64,000 nucleotides of DNA from Streptomyces antibioticus (GTDB lineage: Bacteria > Actinomycetota > Actinomycetes > Streptomycetales > Streptomycetaceae). The position numbers and the translations under genes are program-made. Each line of letters begins with the position of its first letter. Position 1 is the stretch's first letter. The stretch spans positions 434,001 to 498,000 of the forward strand of contig NZ_KQ948426.1 in the NCBI RefSeq assembly GCF_001514065.1, given 5' to 3'. Positions 44,216 to 52,513 of the stretch are shown piece after piece. Under the pieces are notes generated by a model. It did no database searches. It was not told the DNA's origin and saw nothing but the letters and a program-made list of their open reading frames with translations.

Positions 44216-45907
44216 ATGGCCGCCGAACTGACCGCCCACGAGCTGATCGCCCAGCACCGGCCCACTCTCGACCAGGCGCTGGAAGCGATCCGCACGCGCG
44301 CGTACTGGTCACCGCACCCCGAGCACCCGAAGGCCTACGGCGAGAACGGCAGCCTGGACGCGGCGGCGGGCAAGGCGGCCTTCGACGCCCTTCTCGGCAC
44401 CCGCCTCGACCTCGGCCAGCCCGGCACGGACGGCTGGGTGTCCGGCGAAGTGTCCCCGTACGGCCCGGAGTTGGGCGTCGAGTACCCGCACGCGGACGTG
44501 GACGTGCTGCTGCCCGCCATGAAGGCGGGCCAGAAGGCGTGGCGGGAGGCCGGCGCGGAGATCCGCGCGGTGGTCTGCCTGGAGATCCTCAAGCGCATCA
44601 GCGACCGGACGCACGAGTTCGCGCACGCGGTCATGCACACCTCCGGCCAGGCCTTCATGATGGCGTTCCAGGCGGGCGGCCCGCACGCGCAGGACCGCGG
44701 CCTGGAAGCGGTGGCGTACGCGTACGTGGAGCAGGTCCGCACCCCCGACACCGCCGAGTGGTCCAAGCCCCAGGGCAAGCGCGACCCCCTCGCCCTGACC
44801 AAGCAGTTCACGCCGGTCCCGCGCGGGATCGCGCTGATGATCGGCTGCAACACCTTCCCGACGTGGAACGGCTACCCGGGCCTGTTCGCGTCCCTCGCCA
44901 CCGGCAACGCGGTCCTGGTCAAGCCGCACCCGCGCGCGGTGCTGCCGCTCGCGCTCACCGTCCAGGTCGCCCGGGAGGTGCTGGCCGGTGCCGGCTTCGA
45001 CCCGAACCTGGTGGCGCTGGCCGCCGAGCAGCCGGGCGAGGGCATCGCCAAGACCCTCGCCACGCGCCCGGAGATCCGGATCATCGACTACACCGGCTCG
45101 ACGTCGTTCGGCGACTGGCTGGAGGCCAACGCCCGCCAGGCGCAGGTCTACACGGAGAAGGCCGGCGTCAACACCGTGCTGGTCGACTCCACGGCGAACT
45201 ACAAGGGCATGCTCTCCAACCTGGCGTTCTCGCTGTCCCTGTACAGCGGCCAGATGTGCACCACCCCGCAGAACTTCCTCATCCCGCGCGACGGCATCCG
45301 CACCGACGAGGGCCCCAAGACCTTCGACGAGGTCGCCGCCGACCTGGCCCGCTCGGTCGACGGCCTGCTCGGCGACGACGCCCGGGCCAACGCCCTGCTG
45401 GGCGCGATCGTCAACCCGGACGTCAAGGCCCGCCTGGAGGCCGCGGCCGGGCTCGGCGAGGTCGCCCTCGCCTCCCGGGAGATCACCAACCCGGAGTTCC
45501 CGGACGCGGTGGTGCGCACGCCGGTCATCGTCAAGCTGGACGGCGCCAAGCCGGACGACGAGGCCGCCTACATGAGCGAGTGCTTCGGCCCGGTCTCCTT
45601 CGCCGTTGCGGTCGACTCCTCGGCGGACGCGGTGGAGCTGCTGCGGCGCACGATCCGGGAGAAGGGCGCGATGACGGTCGGCGCGTACACGACCGACGAC
45701 GAGGTCGAGCAGGCGGTCCAGGAGGTCTGCTTCGAGGAGGCCGCGCAGCTGTCCCTGAACCTCACGGGCGGGGTGTACGTCAACCAGACGGCCGCGTTCT
45801 CCGACTTCCACGGCTCGGGCGGCAATCCTGCGGCCAACGCGGCCCTCACGGACGGCGCGTTCGTCGCCAACCGCTTCCGGGTCGTGGAGGTACGCCGGGA
45901 GGCCTAG
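44216..45907 (+). CDS. paaN: phenylacetic acid degradation protein PaaN (aldehyde dehydrogenase)
   Basis: 563-aa aldehyde dehydrogenase-fold enzyme of the paa pathway, related to the oxepin-CoA ring-opening/aldehyde oxidation step. Catalytic Cys is in LYSGQMCTTPQNFLIPRDG; NAD-site stretches are GIALMIGCNTFPTWNGYPGLF and LVKPHPRAVLPLALT; EKAGVNTVLVDS holds the catalytic-face residues. Unlike E. coli PaaZ there is no hydratase domain, so the hydrolase step must be done by another protein. ATG 44216 follows GAGGAG. The gene is monocistronic and followed by the convergent TrmH gene. Confidence 0.92.
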   Translation: MAAELTAHELIAQHRPTLDQALEAIRTRAYWSPHPEHPKAYGENGSLDAAAGKAAFDALLGTRLDLGQPGTDGWVSGEVSPYGPELGVEYPHADVDVLLPAMKAGQKAWREAGAEIRAVVCLEILKRISDRTHEFAHAVMHTSGQAFMMAFQAGGPHAQDRGLEAVAYAYVEQVRTPDTAEWSKPQGKRDPLALTKQFTPVPRGIALMIGCNTFPTWNGYPGLFASLATGNAVLVKPHPRAVLPLALTVQVAREVLAGAGFDPNLVALAAEQPGEGIAKTLATRPEIRIIDYTGSTSFGDWLEANARQAQVYTEKAGVNTVLVDSTANYKGMLSNLAFSLSLYSGQMCTTPQNFLIPRDGIRTDEGPKTFDEVAADLARSVDGLLGDDARANALLGAIVNPDVKARLEAAAGLGEVALASREITNPEFPDAVVRTPVIVKLDGAKPDDEAAYMSECFGPVSFAVAVDSSADAVELLRRTIREKGAMTVGAYTTDDEVEQAVQEVCFEEAAQLSLNLTGGVYVNQTAAFSDFHGSGGNPAANAALTDGAFVANRFRVVEVRREA

Positions 45908-45915
45908 GGCCTGTC

Positions 45916-46689
45916 CTAGATCCCGCGCTGGAAGTCCGCCGTGAGGCTCCAGTGGTACAGCGTCATCCCCACGCTCGTCGCGAGGTTGTAGCTGGAGACC
46001 TGGGGCCTCATCGGCAGCGCCACCAGATGGTCGGCCCGCGCGCGCAGCTCGGCGGACAGCCCGCTGCGCTCCGAGCCGAACGCGAGGACGGCGTCGTCCG
46101 GGAGCTTCACGCCCCGGATGTCGTCGCCCTCCGGGTCGAGGGCGTAGAGCGGCCCCGGGGGCAGCTCCTCGACCGTCACCCGCTCCACCGCGGTCGCGAA
46201 GTGCAGTCCCGCGCCCCCGCGCACGACGGTCGGGTGCCAGGGGTCGAGCGTGCCCGTGGTGACGACACCGGTCGCGCCGAATCCCGCCGCCAGCCGGATG
46301 ACGGCTCCCGCGTTGCCGAGGTTGCGCGGGTTGTCCAGGACCACCACCGGCGCGGGTCGGGGCACGCGCGCCAGCGCCTCCAGGTTCGCCACGCGGGGCG
46401 GTCGTACCGCCAGGGCGGCCACTCCCGTCGGATGCGGGCGCGGCACGAGCTTCTCGTACGTCCCCGGCGCGACCTCCGTCAGCAGCGCGTCCAGCGTCTC
46501 GCGCACGTCGGAGGCCAGCTCGTCGGCGAGGGCGAGCGTGGCCGCGCGGTCGGTGGTGACCGCCACCGGGACCTCCGCCCCGAAACGCAGCGCGTGCTTG
46601 AGGGCGTGGAAGCCGTCGAGAAGGACGGCGAAGTCGGCGAGCCGGTGCCAGACGGCCACCGGGCCGGCGGGGTCGGCGGGGTCGGTCAT
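45916..46689 (-). CDS. TrmH/SpoU-family RNA 2'-O-methyltransferase
   Basis: 257-aa SAM-dependent RNA methyltransferase with the SPOUT trefoil-knot motifs: VVLDNPRNLGNAGAVIRLAAGFG (motif 1, catalytic Arg/Asn), LAFGSERSGLS (motif 2) and PMRPQVSSYNLATSVGMTLYHW (motif 3, in part). An N-terminal rRNA-binding-like domain (about 100 residues) precedes. The target could be rRNA or tRNA. Its start overlaps the HTTM gene by 4 bases, an unusual operon partner. Confidence 0.92.
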   Translation of the reverse strand: MTDPADPAGPVAVWHRLADFAVLLDGFHALKHALRFGAEVPVAVTTDRAATLALADELASDVRETLDALLTEVAPGTYEKLVPRPHPTGVAALAVRPPRVANLEALARVPRPAPVVVLDNPRNLGNAGAVIRLAAGFGATGVVTTGTLDPWHPTVVRGGAGLHFATAVERVTVEELPPGPLYALDPEGDDIRGVKLPDDAVLAFGSERSGLSAELRARADHLVALPMRPQVSSYNLATSVGMTLYHWSLTADFQRGI

Positions 46690-47882
46690 GCCGTGAAGCC
46701 TACGTGCGTCTCCTCGGCGCTCTCGGGGGCGCGGGGCTGCGGCAGCGTCGTACGGCCCCGCCCGGCCGTGAGCCGCCCACGCGCGCGTGCCGCCCAGCCG
46801 CCCAGCCGGCGCAGGAACGGCGTCGGCAGGAACACCGCGTCGGCGGCGATCATCGCCAGCGAGAAGAACGGCAGCCCGAGGACGACGGCGATCACGGCGT
46901 GCTCGGTCATCATGGCCGCCAGCAGGACGTTCTTGACCCGCCGGTTGAACAGCGTGAACGGGAAGGCGACCTGCACGGCGACGGTGCCGTAGGTGATGAG
47001 CAGCACCATGGTGGCGCTGGAGGTCAGCGCGTCGGCGAGGCCGGGCCAGGGTGAGAAGTAGTCGAGGTGCAGCGGGTAGTAGACGGCGGTGCCGTCCTGC
47101 CAGCGCGAGCCCTGGATCTTGTACCAGCCGGCCGTCGCGTAGATCAGACAGGCCTCGGCCATGATCACGAGGAGGGCGCCGTTGTGCACGATGTTGGTGA
47201 CGACGTCCAGGAAGATGCGCGGCTGGTCGGTCCGCGCGAGACGGTCGACCGCCCAGCGCACGCCCAGGGCCAGCCACACGGCCCACAGCAGCGCGGGCAC
47301 GAACGGGTCTCCCTCCAGGAGCCGGCCCGCGCCCGTCACCGCGATCAGCACCAGCCCGAGGACGATCCACAGCACCGGCCCGACCCGGTCCGGAACCTGC
47401 TCTCCACGCGCGCGTGCCCTGCGCGCGTCCAGTGACCACACCTGGCCGCACCGCGTGAACACGAGGTAGATGCACATCAGGTGCAGGACGTTGTCGCCGC
47501 CGTCGCCCATGAAGATGCTGCGGTTCTGGAGGGAGAGCACGCCGACCATGAAGAGCACGGACATCGTGCGGGTGCGCCAGCCCAGCAGCAGCAGGGCGCT
47601 GGACAGAACGGCGAGGCCGTAGACGAGTTCGAACCAGAACCGTCCGTCGGACCACATCAGCGCGGTGAACGCGCCGTTGCCGGCGATCAGCTGCTCGGCG
47701 AGGTCCCAGCTCCAGGGCCCGTCGGGGCCGTACAGCTCATTGCGGTGCGGCAGCTCGCGCAGCAGGAACAGCAGCCAGGTCGCGCTGAAGCCGATGCGGA
47801 CCACGGCGGCCTGGTAGGGGCCGAGCGCCGACTCGGTGATCCGGGCGATGGCCTGGGAGACCGCGAGGGAGAACCGGTTCAC
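46686..47882 (-). CDS. HTTM-domain membrane protein (vitamin K gamma-carboxylase-like)
   Basis: 398-aa polytopic protein with about eight hydrophobic helices, of the HTTM (horizontally transferred transmembrane) family related to vitamin K-dependent gamma-glutamyl carboxylase. Recognisable stretches: [71 protein letters not shown] and [19 protein letters not shown]. The bacterial function is unknown. It starts at GTG 47882, overlapping the DUF5819 gene by 4 bases, and ends in an ATGA overlap with the TrmH gene. Confidence 0.9.
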   Translation of the reverse strand: MNRFSLAVSQAIARITESALGPYQAAVVRIGFSATWLLFLLRELPHRNELYGPDGPWSWDLAEQLIAGNGAFTALMWSDGRFWFELVYGLAVLSSALLLLGWRTRTMSVLFMVGVLSLQNRSIFMGDGGDNVLHLMCIYLVFTRCGQVWSLDARRARARGEQVPDRVGPVLWIVLGLVLIAVTGAGRLLEGDPFVPALLWAVWLALGVRWAVDRLARTDQPRIFLDVVTNIVHNGALLVIMAEACLIYATAGWYKIQGSRWQDGTAVYYPLHLDYFSPWPGLADALTSSATMVLLITYGTVAVQVAFPFTLFNRRVKNVLLAAMMTEHAVIAVVLGLPFFSLAMIAADAVFLPTPFLRRLGGWAARARGRLTAGRGRTTLPQPRAPESAEETHVGFTA

Positions 47883-48628
47883 CGGGCGCCTCCCACGCGG
47901 TCGGCCGGGGTGACCGCCCACCAGGGCAGCTCCCGGTAGGCGGGCTTGTCGGAGACCTGCTCCTGGCTCCAGCCGGGCGGCCGTACGTTGGTGGACACGG
48001 ACCGTACCTGTACCCGCTCGACGCTCCCGTCGGGCCCCGCCGCGTCGTCCCGGTCGAGCCGCATCACCACGATCCGGCGCAGATACGTCTCCGACAGCGC
48101 GCCGCGCAGCCCGACCGGCCGGTTGTCGGTGCCGTGCGTGGCGGTGAAGAAGTCCCAGGCCCGGCGCAGCTCGTTCTGCTGGGTGTGGCTGGGCAGCAGA
48201 TTGCCGTCGATGACCCGGCCGTCCTCGGCGGACAGGTCGTACCAGCCGCTGGTGCGGACGGTCCCGTCCGCGGCCAGCACCTGGGCCCGCACCTGCACGG
48301 CGATGTTCTGCTGGAGCGGGTTCGGCGCGAACAGCTTCCAGTTCTGCTCGAACTCCGGGTAGACCCAGTCCTCGATCGCCCTGCCGTGCTGCTTGGTGAC
48401 CGCGTTCGCGGGCGCGACGTGCAGGAAGGTCATCCCGAGGTGCACACAGACGGTGACCGCCACGATCGCGAGGGCCAGCGCGGCCCCGATCTGGTAGGGG
48501 AGGGACAGCGCGGCGACTCCCGTACGGAGGTGCGGCGGCAGCGGCGGAGCCGGCGCGGCGGGCGGCTCGGGGGCACGCGGCTCGTCGGCCCCGCGCCGGG
48601 CCTCCGAGTCTGTGTCGTACGCGTCCAT
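47879..48628 (-). CDS. DUF5819 family membrane protein
   Basis: 249-aa protein with an Ala/Pro/Glu-rich N-terminal cytoplasmic region, one transmembrane helix ([20 protein letters not shown], about 65-84) and an extracytoplasmic domain bearing the DUF5819 signature [23 protein letters not shown]. Trp/Phe-rich ends ([19 protein letters not shown]) close the chain. DUF5819 and HTTM genes are adjacent here and overlap, suggesting one membrane complex of unknown function. The ATG at 48628 is the domain-consistent start. It is divergent from paaA. Confidence 0.85.
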   Translation of the reverse strand: MDAYDTDSEARRGADEPRAPEPPAAPAPPLPPHLRTGVAALSLPYQIGAALALAIVAVTVCVHLGMTFLHVAPANAVTKQHGRAIEDWVYPEFEQNWKLFAPNPLQQNIAVQVRAQVLAADGTVRTSGWYDLSAEDGRVIDGNLLPSHTQQNELRRAWDFFTATHGTDNRPVGLRGALSETYLRRIVVMRLDRDDAAGPDGSVERVQVRSVSTNVRPPGWSQEQVSDKPAYRELPWWAVTPADRVGGAR

Positions 48629-48706
48629 GGCGCCCCGTTTCCCGATGTCCGGACCGTGTCTGCGGCCTGTCGCCCGGCCCCTGTCGTGCACAGGGACCCC
48701 GGCAGG

Positions 48707-48773
48707 TTATCCACAGCGGTTGACACCATACGGCGCCCGGCACACCATGGATGCGACGAACCGAACGATCGGT
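48707..48773 (+). promoter_or_regulatory. paaA promoter/operator region
   Basis: Three overlapping signals precede paaA: TTATCCACA (48707-48715, a DnaA-box match), TTGACA (48720-48725, a consensus -35 with a weak CACCAT -10 at about 48743), and the PaaR-type operator ACCGAACGATCGGT (48760-48773), 41 bases before the start codon. A repressor there would block the start of transcription of paaABCDE. The -10 and start are inferred. Confidence 0.6.
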
Positions 48774-48814
48774 CGGGAGCTTGTTCCGGACAGGGCCGGG
48801 GTCGAGGGGGCCAC

Positions 48815-49801
48815 ATGGCAACAGCAGCACAGGCGTACGACAGGACGGACACCGCCGGTCAGGACGCGTACGAGCGGGCCTTCGACGCCGCCGTGGCCGC
48901 CGACGAGCGCATCGAGCCGCGCGACTGGATGCCGGACGCCTACCGCGCCACGCTCGTCCGCCAGATCGCCCAGCACGCCCATTCCGAGATCATCGGCATG
49001 CAGCCGGAGGCGAACTGGATCACGCGCGCGCCCAGCCTGCGCCGCAAGGCCATCCTGATGGCCAAGGTCCAGGACGAGGCGGGCCACGGCCTGTACCTGT
49101 ACAGCGCCGCCGAGACCCTCGGCACCGGCCGCGACGAGCTCCTCGACAAGCTCCACTCCGGCCGCCAGAAGTACTCCTCGATCTTCAACTACCCGACCCT
49201 GACCTGGGCGGACGTCGGCGCGATCGGCTGGCTCGTGGACGGCGCCGCGATCACCAACCAGGTCCCCCTGTGCCGCTGCTCCTACGGCCCGTACGCGCGC
49301 GCGATGGTCCGTATCTGCAAGGAGGAGTCCTTCCACCAGCGCCAGGGGTACGAACTGCTGCTGGCCCTGAGCAACGGCACCCCCGAGCAGCACGCGATGG
49401 CGCAGGACGCGGTGGACCGCTGGTGGTGGCCGTCGCTGATGATGTTCGGCCCGCCCGACGACGAGTCCTCGCACTCCGCGCAGTCGATGGCCTGGAAGAT
49501 CAAGCGGCACTCCAACGACGAGCTGCGTCAGCGCTTCGTCGACATCTGCGTCCCGCAGGCCGAGTCCCTCGGCCTGACCCTCCCCGACCCGGACCTGAAG
49601 TGGAACGAGGAACGGGGACAGCACGACTTCGGCCCGATCGACTGGACCGAGTTCTGGGACGTCCTCAAGGGCAACGGCCCCTGCAACGAACAGCGGATCA
49701 CCCAGCGCAGGCGCGCCCACGAAGAGGGCGCCTGGGTCCGGGAGGCGGCGGCCGCCTACGCCGCCAAGCACGGCAACGGGACAGGAGAGCAGCAGGCATG
49801 A
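48815..49801 (+). CDS. paaA: phenylacetyl-CoA 1,2-epoxidase subunit A
   Basis: 328-aa catalytic di-iron subunit of the PaaABCE epoxidase that converts phenylacetyl-CoA to ring-1,2-epoxide. The iron ligands fall in two ExxH motifs, [14 protein letters not shown] and [15 protein letters not shown], plus upstream Glu in [30 protein letters not shown] is a family signature. It heads the paaABCDE operon (each gene overlaps the next) with a PaaR-type operator upstream. ATG 48815 follows GAGGGG. Confidence 0.95.
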   Translation: MATAAQAYDRTDTAGQDAYERAFDAAVAADERIEPRDWMPDAYRATLVRQIAQHAHSEIIGMQPEANWITRAPSLRRKAILMAKVQDEAGHGLYLYSAAETLGTGRDELLDKLHSGRQKYSSIFNYPTLTWADVGAIGWLVDGAAITNQVPLCRCSYGPYARAMVRICKEESFHQRQGYELLLALSNGTPEQHAMAQDAVDRWWWPSLMMFGPPDDESSHSAQSMAWKIKRHSNDELRQRFVDICVPQAESLGLTLPDPDLKWNEERGQHDFGPIDWTEFWDVLKGNGPCNEQRITQRRRAHEEGAWVREAAAAYAAKHGNGTGEQQA

Positions 49802-50085
49802 CGAACACCGACTGGCCCCTGTGGGAGGTCTTCGTGCGCTCTCGCCGCGGCCTCTCCCACACCCACGCCGGCAGCCTGCACGCACCGGACGCGGAACTCG
49901 CCCTGCGCAACGCCCGCGACCTGTACACGCGGCGCGGCGAGGGCGTCTCGATCTGGGTCGTCCCGTCGGCCGCGATCACCGCGTCCTCCCCGGACGAGAA
50001 GGACCCGTTCTTCGAACCGGCCGCCGACAAGCCGTACCGCCACCCCACGTTCTACGAGATCCCGGAGGGGGTGAAGCACCTGTGA
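49798..50085 (+). CDS. paaB: phenylacetyl-CoA epoxidase subunit B
   Basis: 95-aa structural subunit linking the PaaAC heterodimers of the epoxidase. [41 protein letters not shown] matches PaaB (in part), with [12 protein letters not shown] and [21 protein letters not shown]. It overlaps paaA by 4 bases and paaC by 4 bases (GTGA). Confidence 0.94.
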   Translation: MTNTDWPLWEVFVRSRRGLSHTHAGSLHAPDAELALRNARDLYTRRGEGVSIWVVPSAAITASSPDEKDPFFEPAADKPYRHPTFYEIPEGVKHL

Positions 50086-50816
50086 CCGCCGACATGACCC
50101 TCGACGCGACCACGCGCACCGCCGCCCTGGCCCTCGGCGACGACGCCCTGGTGCTCTCCCACCGCCTTGGCGAATGGGCCGGCCACGCACCCGTCCTTGA
50201 GGAGGAGGTCGCCCTCGCCAACATCGCCCTGGACCTGCTGGGCCAGGCCCGGGTGCTGCTGTCGATGGTCGGTGACGAGGACGAACTGGCGTATCTGCGC
50301 GAGGAGCGCGCCTTCCGCAACCTCCAGCTGGTGGAGCAGCCGAACGGCGACTTCGCCCACACCATCGCCCGCCAGCTGTACTTCTCCACCTACCAGCACC
50401 TTCTGTACGCCGAACTGGCCGCCGCAGAGGGCCCGTTCGCGCCGCTCGCCGCGAAGGCCGTCAAGGAGGTCGCCTACCACCGCGACCACGCCGAGCAGTG
50501 GACCCTGCGGCTCGGCGACGGCACCGACGAGAGCCGGGAGCGGATGCGGCGGGCGTGCGGGGCGCTGTGGCGGTTCACCGGGGAGATGTTCCAGCCAGTG
50601 GCCGGCCTCGACGTCGACGGGACGGCCCTGGAGGCGGCCTGGCTCGCGTCCGTGACGGCCGTCCTCGACCGCGCCACGCTCCCGGTCCCCGAAGGGCCGC
50701 GCACGGGCGCGTGGGCGGCCGGAGCGGGCCGGCAGGGCCTGCACACCGAGTCGTTCGGCCGCATGCTCGCCGAGATGCAGCATCTGCACCGCAGCCACCC
50801 GGGGGCGTCATGGTGA
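50082..50816 (+). CDS. paaC: phenylacetyl-CoA epoxidase subunit C
   Basis: 244-aa ferritin-like structural subunit that pairs with PaaA. EEEVALANIALDLLGQARVLLSMVGDEDELAYLREERAFRN and FSTYQHLLYAEL... KEVAYHRDHAEQWTLRLGDGTDES (signatures quoted in part) are typical; the di-iron site is degenerate in this subunit. It starts at GTG 50082, overlapping paaB by 4 bases, and overlaps paaD by 7. Confidence 0.93.
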   Translation: MTADMTLDATTRTAALALGDDALVLSHRLGEWAGHAPVLEEEVALANIALDLLGQARVLLSMVGDEDELAYLREERAFRNLQLVEQPNGDFAHTIARQLYFSTYQHLLYAELAAAEGPFAPLAAKAVKEVAYHRDHAEQWTLRLGDGTDESRERMRRACGALWRFTGEMFQPVAGLDVDGTALEAAWLASVTAVLDRATLPVPEGPRTGAWAAGAGRQGLHTESFGRMLAEMQHLHRSHPGASW

Positions 50817-51331
50817 CCACGACCCCGCTGGAGGCGGAACTCCTGGAGATCGCCGGCGCGGTCCCCGACCCCGAACTGCCCGTGCTCACCCTCCAGGAGC
50901 TCGGCGTCGTCCGCGCGGTGCACGCCCACGGCACCGACACCGTCGAGGTCGAACTGACCCCGACCTACACCGGCTGCCCCGCCATCGAGGCGATGTCCCT
51001 CGACATAGAGCGGGCCCTGCACGCCCACGGCGTCCGGGACGTCACCGTCCGCACGGTGCTCACGCCCGCCTGGTCGACGGACGACATCTCGGCCGAAGGC
51101 CGCCGCAAACTCCAGGAGTTCGGCATAGCGCCCCCGCGCGTGCAGCGCACCACCGGACCGGTCCCCCTGACCCTGGGCACCACCCGCACCCTCACCGCAC
51201 CCCCCGTGCAGTGCCCGCACTGCGGCTCCGCCGACACCGAACTGCTCAGCCGTTTCTCCTCCACCGCGTGCAAGGCGCTGCGCCGCTGCCTGGCCTGCCG
51301 TGAACCGTTCGACCACTTCAAGGAGCTGTGA
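50810..51331 (+). CDS. paaD: phenylacetate pathway protein PaaD (DUF59, Zn-binding)
   Basis: 173-aa maturation-type protein of the MIP18/DUF59 family thought to help assemble iron or Fe-S in the epoxidase. The DUF59 core is VPDPELPVLTLQELGVVR and LTPTYTGCPAIEAM, with its conserved Cys. The C-terminal tail has a zinc-ribbon-like set of four or five Cys (QCPHCGS, TACKALRRCLACREPF). ATG 50810 overlaps paaC by 7 bases; a GTG one codon later is also possible. Confidence 0.92.
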   Translation: MVTTTPLEAELLEIAGAVPDPELPVLTLQELGVVRAVHAHGTDTVEVELTPTYTGCPAIEAMSLDIERALHAHGVRDVTVRTVLTPAWSTDDISAEGRRKLQEFGIAPPRVQRTTGPVPLTLGTTRTLTAPPVQCPHCGSADTELLSRFSSTACKALRRCLACREPFDHFKEL

Positions 51332-52389
51332 TGGCCCGCTTCCACGCGCTCCCGGTGGCAGCGGTCGACCGGCTCACCGACGACTCCGTGGCCCTCACCT
51401 TCACCGTGCCGCCGGAACTCGCCGAGGAGTACCGCCACGCCCCGGGCCAGCACCTCGCCCTGCGCCGCAGGGCCGACGGCACGGAGATCCGCCGCACGTA
51501 CTCCATCTGCTCCCCGGCCCCGCACACCGAGGCTCCCCGTCAGCTCCGGGTCGGCGTACGGCTGGTGGAGGGCGGTGCGTTCTCGACGTACGCGCTGAAG
51601 GAGATCAACGTCGGCGACGAGGTGGAGGTGATGACCCCGGCGGGCCGCTTCACCCTGGCCCCCGCGCCCGGGCTGTACGCGGCGATCGTCGGCGGCAGCG
51701 GCATCACGCCGGTGCTGTCGATCGTCTCGACGCTGCTGGCGCGTGAGCCCAAGGCCCGCTTCTGCCTGATCCGCAGCGACCGTACGGCCGCCTCGACGAT
51801 GTTCCTGGACGAGGTCGCCGACCTGAAGGACCGCTACCCCGAGCGGTTGCAGCTGGTGACCGTGCTGTCCCGGGAGGAGCAGCAGGCGGGCCTGCCGTCC
51901 GGGCGGCTCGACCGGGAGCGGCTGACCGGGCTGCTGCCCGCGCTGCTGCCGGTGGCGGAGGTGGCGGGCTGGTTCCTGTGCGGGCCGTTCGGCCTGGTGC
52001 AGGGCGCGGAGCGGGCCCTCAAGGAGCTCGGCGTCACGCGCACCCGGATCCACGAGGAGATCTTCCACGTCGACGCGGGCACCCCCACCGCCCCGACGAC
52101 CCCGGCGCCCGCGCACAGCACGGTCACCGCCCGGCTCGACGGCCGCGGCGGCACCTGGCCCGTCCAGGACGGCGAGTCCCTCCTGGAGACGGTCCTGCGC
52201 AACCGCTCCGACGCCCCCTACGCCTGCAAGGGCGGGGTCTGTGGCACCTGCCGCGCCTTCCTCGTCTCCGGCGAGGTCCGCATGGACCGCAACTTCGCCC
52301 TGGAGCCGGAGGAGACGGAGGCCGGCTATGTGCTGGCGTGCCAGTCCCATCCGGCGACGGAGAAGGTGGAACTGGACTTCGACCGGTAG
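51331..52389 (+). CDS. paaE: phenylacetyl-CoA epoxidase reductase subunit E
   Basis: 352-aa electron-transfer subunit feeding NADPH electrons to PaaA. Domains: FAD (RRTYSICSPAPH, residues about 55-66), NAD(P) (IVGGSGITPVLSIVSTLL) and a C-terminal plant-type 2Fe-2S ferredoxin domain whose ligands are YACKGGVCGTCRAFL and the Cys in VLACQSHP. ATG 51331 was preferred over GTG 51328 because AAGGAG ends 5-6 bases before it. It overlaps the paaD stop by one base and ends the operon. Confidence 0.94.
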   Translation: MARFHALPVAAVDRLTDDSVALTFTVPPELAEEYRHAPGQHLALRRRADGTEIRRTYSICSPAPHTEAPRQLRVGVRLVEGGAFSTYALKEINVGDEVEVMTPAGRFTLAPAPGLYAAIVGGSGITPVLSIVSTLLAREPKARFCLIRSDRTAASTMFLDEVADLKDRYPERLQLVTVLSREEQQAGLPSGRLDRERLTGLLPALLPVAEVAGWFLCGPFGLVQGAERALKELGVTRTRIHEEIFHVDAGTPTAPTTPAPAHSTVTARLDGRGGTWPVQDGESLLETVLRNRSDAPYACKGGVCGTCRAFLVSGEVRMDRNFALEPEETEAGYVLACQSHPATEKVELDFDR

Positions 52390-52425
52390 CCGTCAGCCGG
52401 GCGGCGCCCCGCCGTTCCCTTCTTC

Positions 52426-52439
52426 TAGAACCTGTTCTA
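52426..52439. promoter_or_regulatory. KstR-type operator TAGAACCTGTTCTA
   Basis: TAGAAC-CT-GTTCTA is a perfect 14-bp dyad matching the actinobacterial KstR box pattern TnnAACnnGTTnnA (family knowledge). It lies 75 bases upstream of the acyl-CoA dehydrogenase start. No steroid catabolic genes were seen in the window, so the actual regulator is uncertain. Confidence 0.6.
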
Positions 52440-52442
52440 TCT

Positions 52443-52455
52443 TGACGGTCCGTCA
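52443..52455. promoter_or_regulatory. TGACGGTCCGTCA dyad
   Basis: A 13-bp palindrome TGACG-GTC-CGTCA immediately downstream of the KstR-type box. A second TetR-type operator or a promoter-proximal element is possible. No promoter hexamers are convincing. Confidence 0.4.
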
Positions 52456-52513
52456 GATCGGCTCGGTCGCAGCGGCCGTGGGCCGATCGGCCACCCGTCG
52501 GGAGGACAGGACC

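Noticed and set aside
44173-46992. 939-codon + strand frame over paaN and the TrmH/HTTM genes
   Set aside because: Runs out of phase through two real genes on different strands; composition is typical of third-position GC shadows.
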